In this document: one piece after another, positions 1 to 4,499 of the stretch
Layout of the letters: each line of letters starts with the position of its first letter
Position numbering within the stretch: position 1 is the first letter of the stretch
The notes under the pieces: generated by a model
What the model saw: only the letters and a program-made list of their open reading frames with translations
The model's database searches: none
Told to the model about the DNA's origin: nothing
Assembly (NCBI GenBank): GCA_030642635.1
Contig: DAOWNK010000221.1
Coordinates: 1-5,397, forward strand
From: Pirellulales bacterium
GTDB lineage: Bacteria > Planctomycetota > Planctomycetia > Pirellulales > Thermoguttaceae
Direction of reading: 5' to 3'
DNA: 5,397 nt
Position numbers and translations under genes: made by a program

Positions 1-12
1 TGCAAAACTCCC

Positions 13-107
13 GTAGGCTGGGTCGAGCGGAGCGAGGCCCACCTTTTGGTGACGCCATCGTTCGATCCTACGCAAAGGTGGGCCTCGCTCAGCTCGACCC
101 AGCCTAC
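13..107. repeat. Long inverted repeat, 34-bp arms (REP/BIME-like)
   Basis: The left arm at 13-46 and the right arm at 74-107 are reverse complements at 33 of 34 positions. The one mismatch is g29 against a91, and the spacer is 27 bases. Each arm, read inward, starts with GTAGG and then carries an imperfect internal palindrome: TGGG near 19-22 pairs with CCCA at 38-41, with further pairs CG/GC near the centre. Two head-to-head copies of a small palindrome, each with GTAG at its foot, are the known layout of BIMEs built from REP sequences, which RAYT (Y1-type) transposases recognise. No RAYT gene is in the window, so the assignment is by structure only. A stable cruciform or RNA hairpin is expected whichever strand is read. 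Confidence 0.7.
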
Positions 108-118
108 AGCTACGAACG

Positions 119-136
119 GGTGCATACCACTGCACC
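119..136. repeat. Small hairpin, 6-bp stem
   Basis: GGTGCA at 119-124 pairs perfectly with TGCACC at 131-136 around the six-base loop TACCAC. It lies just outside the right arm of the long repeat ending at 107. A 6-bp stem can arise by chance. It is listed because it is one of five palindromes in this gene-free stretch. Confidence 0.35.
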
Positions 137-217
137 ATGTGAACAAATGTATCACACCACGCGGCCGATTGCAAGGTCGGGAATTGGCCACACCTGCCTG
201 CTACCATCTTCCCGACA

Positions 218-238
218 CACTGCTTCTGCGAAGCAGTG
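218..238. repeat. Perfect 9-bp hairpin with 3-base loop
   Basis: CACTGCTTC at 218-226 pairs without mismatch with GAAGCAGTG at 230-238 around the loop TGC. No T-run follows on either strand, so it is a poor intrinsic terminator. A stem this compact in gene-free DNA, among other palindromes, looks like a single REP-type unit. The sequence of the stem is unrelated to those of the neighbouring repeats, so more than one repeat family may be present. Confidence 0.5.
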
Positions 239-262
239 GCACACTCAATCACGGGCACCCGG

Positions 263-339
263 AGTAGGTTATGCTTCAGCATATCGTGATCCTAACGTTC
301 CCCGATTCCAAGATGCGATATGCTAAAGCATAACCTACT
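263..339. repeat. Long inverted repeat, 24-bp arms (REP/BIME-like, AT-rich)
   Basis: The arm at 263-286 and the arm at 316-339 are reverse complements at 23 of 24 positions, with a spacer of 29 bases. The single mismatch (c277 against a325) becomes a G-U wobble in RNA copied from the plus strand as template, so a transcript in the direction of the minus-strand genes would pair along the whole arm. Each arm starts inward with GTAGG, as in the repeat at 13-107. Each also holds its own palindrome: TATGCT and AGCATA around a two-base centre, TC in one arm and AA in the other. This is the same plan as the first repeat with a different, AT-rich body. Confidence 0.7.
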
Positions 340-364
340 TTTACCGGTAGAGTACAGACACTCG

Positions 365-389
365 CTCCACGCAGGTAAACTGCGTGGGG
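365..389 (-). terminator. Hairpin after the aldolase gene, possible 3' end
   Basis: CCACGCAG at 367-374 pairs perfectly with CTGCGTGG at 380-387 around the five-base loop GTAAA. A T-G and a C-G pair extend the stem to 365-389. It lies 54 bases beyond the aldolase stop codon. No T-tract follows on the minus strand (GAGCGAG comes next), so this is not a classical intrinsic terminator. It could protect the 3' end of the mRNA or help Rho-dependent termination, or it could be a further REP-like unit. Confidence 0.35.
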
Positions 390-443
390 GCGATTCGCTG
401 CGCGGCACCGTGTTCGGCGATTCCAACAAGCCCAACGTGCCAT

Positions 444-1460
444 TCAAATAGTGCCCCGCTCACGCAGTTCTTGGATCACACTTGCCGCAATGTGGCTGAT
501 GCGGTCTTGGTCGATGTTGCCGGTGCGTACAGGGCAGCCTTCGGGCGGGGCTTCCACGTAACCAAAATCGGAAAGAATACACCGCAGCACACTCTGCAAT
601 GCAGCGGAATCGATCCGCTGTGCGTCGCTTTGCGGCTGGCGGCTGCGGCCGAGTCGGAATCCGCGAAGCTGCACGGCCGCACGAAAACCCTCGGGAAAAT
701 CGGCCGAATACAGCATGGTGTCGAACAGTTCGAGCAGGCGGTACTGAAGCTTCATCGCCTCGTCGAGTTTGCCGGCTTGTGTCAGATCGAACAACGTGCG
801 GGTCAGTTCTGGCACCACGCCGCTGGTTGCGTTGGTCCCGCCGTCGGCGCCGACGATCAGCATCGGCACGAGCACTGCCTCCCAACCGGTCAGGAACGAG
901 AAGTCCGGCCGGATCGGCCTAACGGCCGCGATCATCCGCATCATGTGTGCCAGGTCGCCGGAGGAGTCTTTGATTGCGACAATCCGCTCGAACTCCGCCA
1001 GTCGCTTCAGCGTAGGTACGTCGATCGGCGAGGCGAACATCGGGATGTTATACAGCGTTACGTCGATCGGACTGTTCAGCGCGATCTCGCGGAAGTAGGC
1101 GTAGACCGACTCGGAGCTGAGCTTGTAATAGAACGGTGAGACGATCGCCACCGCCCGGGCGCCGAACTGGGCGTATGTCTCGCATGCGGCGAGCGTTTCC
1201 TTTGCATTAGCCTCGGCGGCGCCGGCCAGCACTGGCGCCCGGCCGGCGGCCTGCTCGCAGACGATCTTGACGATCCGCCGCCGCTCCTCGGCAGTGAATC
1301 GGACGAACTCGCCGGTGGAGCCGTTCGGATACAGCCCATGCACGCCCCGGTCGATCAGCCAGTCGATATATCGCCGCAGCTCCGGTTCGTTGATCCGCCC
1401 CTGGTCGTCCAGAGGGACCATGTGCGGGGTGAAGATGCCTTGGATTTTTTGCGTGGACAT
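444..1460 (-). CDS. DapA/NanA-superfamily Schiff-base aldolase (N-acetylneuraminate lyase-like)
   Basis: This is a 338-residue cytoplasmic protein with no signal peptide, of the (beta/alpha)8 class I aldolase family that forms a Schiff base with pyruvate. The signature residues are present: GSTGE at 47-51, the FYY stretch at 110-112, Tyr137 in YNIP (137-140), the Schiff-base lysine Lys164 in IKDSSGD, and GADGGTN at 204-210. In dihydrodipicolinate synthase the YNVP motif is followed two residues later by an arginine that binds the substrate carboxylate. Here that position is Phe142, which argues against lysine biosynthesis. The spacing and the SPFYY segment resemble N-acetylneuraminate lyase more closely. 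Family members also cleave 2-keto-3-deoxy sugar acids, so the true substrate is open. The protein is about 35 residues longer at the C-terminus than typical members (about 300). Its ATG has a GGAG ribosome site six bases upstream. It follows the GH106-like gene by 85 bases on the same strand, which suggests a catabolic role. Confidence 0.88.
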   Translation of the reverse strand: MSTQKIQGIFTPHMVPLDDQGRINEPELRRYIDWLIDRGVHGLYPNGSTGEFVRFTAEERRRIVKIVCEQAAGRAPVLAGAAEANAKETLAACETYAQFGARAVAIVSPFYYKLSSESVYAYFREIALNSPIDVTLYNIPMFASPIDVPTLKRLAEFERIVAIKDSSGDLAHMMRMIAAVRPIRPDFSFLTGWEAVLVPMLIVGADGGTNATSGVVPELTRTLFDLTQAGKLDEAMKLQYRLLELFDTMLYSADFPEGFRAAVQLRGFRLGRSRQPQSDAQRIDSAALQSVLRCILSDFGYVEAPPEGCPVRTGNIDQDRISHIAASVIQELRERGTI

Positions 1461-1491
1461 AACGTACTCCGATTTATTCCGGAACGTACTC
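1461..1491. promoter_or_regulatory. 9-bp direct repeat 22 bp apart abutting the aldolase start
   Basis: AACGTACTC occurs at 1461-1469 and again at 1483-1491, a start-to-start distance of 22 bp, or about two helical turns. The proximal copy directly touches the aldolase ATG and includes three bases of its GGAG ribosome site. A short dyad, TCCG at 1468-1471 and CGGA at 1480-1483, overlaps both copies. Direct half-sites on one face of the helix are a common operator form, so a repressor or an RNA-level regulator could act here. The function is inferred and no regulator gene is in the window. Confidence 0.35.
1467..1470 (-). promoter_or_regulatory. Ribosome binding site of the aldolase gene
   Basis: On the minus strand this reads GGAG, six bases before the ATG at 1460. 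It supports that start over the internal ATG or GTG codons and gives the expected N-terminus, in which the first beta strand (IQGIFTPHMVPL) begins at about residue 6. Confidence 0.6.
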
Positions 1492-1511
1492 TACTATAGC
1501 TTATGGTAGAG
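1489..1511. other. Weak hairpin between the GH106-like and aldolase genes
   Basis: CTCTAC at 1489-1494 pairs with GTAGAG at 1506-1511 across an 11-base AT-rich loop. It lies 35 bases past the stop codon of the GH106-like gene. It has no T-tract, so it may be an attenuator, an operator or chance. In the minus direction the loop also contains TATAGT, close to a -10 hexamer, but no convincing -35 box sits at the right distance. I therefore do not call a promoter. Confidence 0.25.
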
Positions 1512-1545
1512 CAATACGTATGTCACTACAAACACCCAGCCGACC

Positions 1546-3705
1546 TCATTGTGCGGCAACAACTCGGACTGAGCCGAGCAGACCGGAATCGATGAGCTTA
1601 TGATCGCGGAGTCGCTGGTAATGAGACTCGGGGACCATGCGGCTGACTCGTTTTGACTTGGGCAAGGCGGCGTCGCCGACCAGCCGGTTGTGCCAGAGGT
1701 TGGCCACGCGAATCTCAAGGCGATTCTCTCCCAAAGCAAGTCGGCCGCTGATGTCGAAGCTGTAGGGCGGATGCCAACCGATGCCGACCGGCTTTCCGTT
1801 GATGCGCACTTCACACACCTCGGCTACCCGGCCAAGGTCGAGTTTCACCGCAAGGCCGCTTTGCGCAACGGACGCCGGGCAGTCGAACGTTGTGCGGTAC
1901 GTGGCGATACCGCTGAAGTGCCGCACTCCGGGATCGTCCGATTCCGTCCAGGACTTCAACGTCGGGAACGTTATCTTGGCCGGTGCGCCTCGGCCCTCGG
2001 GAAATTCGACCTCCCACGGGCCGTCGATTGCGATTGGTGCGAACACTTTACCGGGCGATTTCCGCTCTTGCGGCGGCGGCGGACCGCCTTGCTCACGAAA
2101 GACAACGAAGACAGTACCCAGGGCCGGAAGCCGGACACTCAGACGTGTGCCGCCGTCCACTTTCTCGCAGACGGCCGGCTCGATTGTGCCGGTTTCAGGG
2201 TTCCAAAACTCCGGCCGGCGATCCTTGATGCGAAACGTCACCGGCGTGTCGAGTTGCTTTTCCCCGCAGTTGACCACGAAGAAAATGTCGGCCGTCGGCG
2301 TGCGGCGATGAACGAACCGTAGCGGAGCATCGGCGGCAATCAGCCAGGCCGGCGGGTTGGGGCTGTTCTCGACGATCGGGATAAGGCCGGAATAATCTTG
2401 CCTGGAAGGAACGACGAGCCGGCCGTTGTTCTCCATTTTCTCGATGATCGCTTTGAACCTGGCGTCGCATTGCGGATAGTCGGTCAGGCCCGGGCATCGC
2501 GCGGGCGGCTTGGCCAACCAAACGACCGTGGCGCCTTGACGTGTAAGGTTGCGAATCTTCTCTAACGTGGCAAGCGGCATCGTGGGACGCGGCGTGGGAG
2601 CGATGCACAGTACCTGGTACGACGCGCCCGAGCTAAGCACGATCCGGCCGTCGCGCACGTTCATGTGGTTCTGCACGAGGTCGTCGCCGACGTAATCGGC
2701 GGCGAACTGGTTTGGCCACTCCGACAGTTTGTCGGGAAGGTAGTACCAGCGCGAGTCCTTGCTGCGGAAGGTATGGTAAACGGCCACCTGCGCCACGTCT
2801 TTGCCCGACTGCAGCATGAAGCAGCAGCGTCCGAGGTAGTCGAAGAAGGGTCGAGCCATCGGCCACCAGGTCTGGCAGTGGTTCAGGTGTGGACCGCAGT
2901 TGTGCACCCAACCCGGCAACCCGGCCTCGGCCGGCGAGTATTCCACCACCGCCATGGTGATGTAGTTACCGCCAAACAGGAATGCCTCGTCGATCCGTTT
3001 TTTCATCACGGCCGGCGAGGTCGAGAGGTGGTTGCGCGATTTCGTGAAGGTCGTGTTAGTGAGCGATTCCATACCGACAAGCCGCTTGCCGTAGGCGTGG
3101 GCTGCTGAGGACGGCATTTTGACGCAGGTCCATCCATTCGTCCAAAACTCACCCATCGGGATGTCCACCTCGCCGTGTGCCCGAATGAGGTCCTTCGGTA
3201 CGTAAGCCGGCCCGCCGGCCTGTGCTTCGAAGGCCACGCCGTGCGCGCGGCACCACCGGTTGACGTGGCGGTAGAAGTTCTCCACGATCAGGTCGCTAAC
3301 CGTCGTGCGCAGATCGAAGAGGAATCGCAGGTCCCGCTCGCTCAGTTTGTCGCTTACCTTGGATTTTTGGGTGGAGGTGCGGCCTCGCTTGACACCCATC
3401 AGCATGGGCAGATAGGGCACGGGGTCGTAGCCTCGCCGGGCGATAAATTCTCGGCGGAAGCCGGGCGTCCAAGTCGGGTTGCCCATCTCCCAGCCATCAC
3501 AGTTGAGCCCATCGAACGCGGTATTCTGCAATGGACCCAATTTTGCCAGTATCCGTCCCACAACGTTTTGGATTTGCAGATCAGTTCCCGCTGCACTCAA
3601 ATGGTCATGAACGAGTCCCGCGCCGGAGGGGCCGGTAGACATGTTGTGGTAACCCAGCGGTTTGCTGTAACAGGAAAGCCAGTCTCCAGGTGCCGTCGGG
3701 CACAT
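1546..3705 (-). CDS. GH106-like alpha-L-rhamnosidase, C-terminal three quarters (split by frameshift)
   Basis: The 719-residue frame is the body of a GH106-type glycoside hydrolase whose N-terminus lies in another frame upstream (3605-4420). Real homology starts at about residue 13 (YSKPLGYHN). The ATG at 3705 is therefore only the first start codon in an open frame that begins at 3729, and has no clear ribosome site. Visible family features, in residues of this frame, are: GLNCDGWEMGN at 66-76 followed by TWTPGFRREFIARRGYD; HGEVDIPMGEFWTNG at 177-191; HAYGKRLVGMESLTNT at 203-218; a Rossmann-like segment ending in GATVVWLAKP at 391-400; and a C-terminal galactose-binding-like beta-sandwich at about 559-719 (GPWEVEF, KLDLGRV, VRINGKPVG, NLWHNRLVGD). 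Known GH106 enzymes are calcium-dependent inverting alpha-L-rhamnosidases using two carboxylates. Several candidate Glu/Asp residues in these motifs are intact, but I do not assign them. Activity on another sugar is possible. Confidence 0.8.
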   Translation of the reverse strand: MCPTAPGDWLSCYSKPLGYHNMSTGPSGAGLVHDHLSAAGTDLQIQNVVGRILAKLGPLQNTAFDGLNCDGWEMGNPTWTPGFRREFIARRGYDPVPYLPMLMGVKRGRTSTQKSKVSDKLSERDLRFLFDLRTTVSDLIVENFYRHVNRWCRAHGVAFEAQAGGPAYVPKDLIRAHGEVDIPMGEFWTNGWTCVKMPSSAAHAYGKRLVGMESLTNTTFTKSRNHLSTSPAVMKKRIDEAFLFGGNYITMAVVEYSPAEAGLPGWVHNCGPHLNHCQTWWPMARPFFDYLGRCCFMLQSGKDVAQVAVYHTFRSKDSRWYYLPDKLSEWPNQFAADYVGDDLVQNHMNVRDGRIVLSSGASYQVLCIAPTPRPTMPLATLEKIRNLTRQGATVVWLAKPPARCPGLTDYPQCDARFKAIIEKMENNGRLVVPSRQDYSGLIPIVENSPNPPAWLIAADAPLRFVHRRTPTADIFFVVNCGEKQLDTPVTFRIKDRRPEFWNPETGTIEPAVCEKVDGGTRLSVRLPALGTVFVVFREQGGPPPPQERKSPGKVFAPIAIDGPWEVEFPEGRGAPAKITFPTLKSWTESDDPGVRHFSGIATYRTTFDCPASVAQSGLAVKLDLGRVAEVCEVRINGKPVGIGWHPPYSFDISGRLALGENRLEIRVANLWHNRLVGDAALPKSKRVSRMVPESHYQRLRDHKLIDSGLLGSVRVVAAQ

Positions 3706-3729
3706 TCCAGGTAAGCTTACGATCTTCGC
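3605..3729 (-). other. Frameshift junction in the GH106-like gene
   Basis: Both reading frames are open across this stretch. The upstream frame fits the family down to GTWRLAFL (codons ending at 3671) and then becomes unlike it, giving QQTAGLPQHVYRPLRRGTRS before a stop at 3605-3607. The downstream frame fits from the TAC codon at 3669-3667 (YSKPLGYHNMSTGPSGAGL). Removing one base from the AA pair at 3669-3670 would join them as ...AFL-YSKPLG..., which matches how such proteins usually read at this point, giving a 957-residue protein. No classical slippery heptamer, stop codon at the shift site or upstream stimulatory element is evident. A one-base insertion (true mutation or sequence error) is more likely than programmed frameshifting. 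Confidence 0.75.
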
Positions 3730-4420
3730 TTACCTTGTCTGTTAGATCGATCCGCTGGCCGCCCTTTTCAGGCACCGCGACGATGAACGCCTCGCCACTT
3801 GCGAGTGCTTTGGCCGTCGGCGAGCCGTCCTTTGCCGTGGGGATCGCCATGGCATAGTTCCTCGGTCCGACGATCGGCTCGGACTGGACAAAGGCAACTA
3901 TCTGCGAAGACATCTCGAGTGTTACCCACGGGCCGCCCTCGTTCCACCCACTGCCGAAGCGACTGCGGCAGATTAACCCCAGCCGTTTGCACTCTGCCGC
4001 GATATGCGCGAACATGTCGAGCCACTGGTTGCTCATGTACGGGACGTCCTTGATGTGTGCCGTCTTCTCGTCGCGCGGCATGAGTACCGTATCCTTGATG
4101 GTCACGCCGCCCATACCTTTGTCCTTAAACTGCTCGAGTTGGCGTGTGATCTCCTTTTTGGTAAACGCGCTGCCGTGACACTGCCACCAACACTGAGAGC
4201 GCGAGATAGGCGGCGGGTCGCGAAAGCCCTCTTCCAGTGTGAGCGGTTTACCGGGCTTGAACAGCCCCAGCGCCCGCGTCGGGCCGGCGGTTTGGGTGCA
4301 GACGACCGCTCCGCTTTCCAGCGCGACTGCGTCTGCCGGAGTATCGCACATCGCAACCGCCGGCAATATCAGCAGGGAAATAATTGAACTCAGCAATTTT
4401 CGCGTTACGTTTGTATTCAT
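3605..4420 (-). CDS. GH106-like alpha-L-rhamnosidase, N-terminal part (split by frameshift)
   Basis: This 271-residue frame holds the N-terminus of the GH106-type enzyme, and its last 20 or so residues are out-of-frame. A Sec signal peptide is clear: Arg7-Lys8, then a hydrophobic run (LLSSIISLLILPAVA), with likely cleavage after AVA at 21-23. The nearby Cys25 does not sit in a proper lipobox because residue 24 is Met. The mature part shows the family's entry motif, FRDPP..SR..CWWQCHGSAFTKKEI at about 66-91, followed by LEQFKDKGMGGVTIKD at 95-110 and FGSGWNEGGPWVT at 155-167. The substrate would be an alpha-linked deoxyhexose such as L-rhamnose on an extracellular or periplasmic glycan. The ATG at 4420 is supported by AAGGA nine bases upstream and by the signal peptide. 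The gene follows the partial upstream gene by 79 bases. Joined to 1546-3705, the length of 957 residues fits the family's usual range of roughly 900-1100. Confidence 0.8.
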   Translation of the reverse strand: MNTNVTRKLLSSIISLLILPAVAMCDTPADAVALESGAVVCTQTAGPTRALGLFKPGKPLTLEEGFRDPPPISRSQCWWQCHGSAFTKKEITRQLEQFKDKGMGGVTIKDTVLMPRDEKTAHIKDVPYMSNQWLDMFAHIAAECKRLGLICRSRFGSGWNEGGPWVTLEMSSQIVAFVQSEPIVGPRNYAMAIPTAKDGSPTAKALASGEAFIVAVPEKGGQRIDLTDKVSEDRKLTWNVPDGTWRLAFLLQQTAGLPQHVYRPLRRGTRS

Positions 4421-4429
4421 CTTGTAAAT

Positions 4430-4434
4430 TCCTT
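4430..4434 (-). promoter_or_regulatory. Ribosome binding site of the GH106-like gene
   Basis: On the minus strand this reads AAGGA, within AGAAGGAA, nine bases before the ATG at 4420. It sits only five bases from the foot of the strong palindrome at 4440-4492, so folding of that element could affect access to it. Confidence 0.65.
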
Positions 4435-4439
4435 CTTAT

Positions 4440-4492
4440 GCCGCTTGCGGCTTCGCAATACACCAACACTGGGGTGCTAAGCCGCAAGCGGC
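4440..4492. repeat. Perfect 14-bp inverted repeat, dyad within dyad
   Basis: The arm GCCGCTTGCGGCTT at 4440-4453 is the exact reverse complement of 4479-4492, with a 25-base spacer. Each arm is also a small palindrome, GCCGC and GCGGC around TT or AA. In RNA it can form a 4-bp GC hairpin closed by a CUUG or CAAG tetraloop, or the two arms can pair into one long stem. The spacer holds another short dyad (CACC at 4461-4464, GGTG at 4473-4476). It fills most of the 79-base gap between the partial gene and the GH106-like gene. No T-tract follows on the minus strand, so it is not a typical terminator. Its nested build resembles the repeats at 13-107 and 263-339, though GTAG feet are absent. Confidence 0.65.
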
Positions 4493-4499
4493 TGATTAA

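Larger units (their letters stand above)
1..443. other. Gene-free region with five consecutive palindromes
   Basis: This stretch lies downstream of the aldolase stop codon and holds no reading frame I believe in. The short open frames on the plus strand run straight through inverted repeats and resemble no family. Five separate inverted repeats occupy much of it, at 13-107, 119-136, 218-238, 263-339 and 365-389, each described in its own entry. I see no promoter, tRNA or transposase. Such a density of hairpins suggests an intergenic landing zone for small non-autonomous repeats, possibly combined with the 3' end of the minus-strand transcript. Confidence 0.7.

Noticed and set aside
46..326. 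Two overlapping short plus-strand open frames in the left region
   Set aside because: They run through long inverted repeats, overlap each other, and show no ribosome site or family resemblance.
1..443. CRISPR array
   Set aside because: The repeats are inverted pairs of different sequences, not regularly spaced direct repeats with unique spacers.
384..1139. A 251-codon open frame on the plus strand opposite the aldolase gene
   Set aside because: It is antisense to a gene with clear family motifs, its product is low-complexity and resembles nothing, and GC-rich codon structure explains the open frame.
444..1460. Annotation as dihydrodipicolinate synthase (dapA)
   Set aside because: The arginine after the YN(V/I)P motif is replaced by Phe142, and the neighbouring motif pattern fits the N-acetylneuraminate lyase branch better.
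1495..1545. Sigma-70 promoter before the aldolase gene
   Set aside because: TATAGT and GTGACA hexamers are present in the minus direction, but 22 bases separate them, too far for a normal promoter.
1690..2322. A 210-codon open frame on the plus strand opposite the GH106-like gene
   Set aside because: It is a shadow of the conserved C-terminal domain of the minus-strand gene, with no ribosome site or recognisable motif.
3660..3680. Programmed +1 frameshifting
   Set aside because: There is no slippery heptamer, no in-frame stop at the junction and no obvious stimulatory structure. A simple indel explains it better.
4340..4420. Lipoprotein signal on the GH106-like enzyme
   Set aside because: The residue before Cys25 is Met, which does not fit a lipobox. 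A standard Sec cleavage after AVA is more likely.
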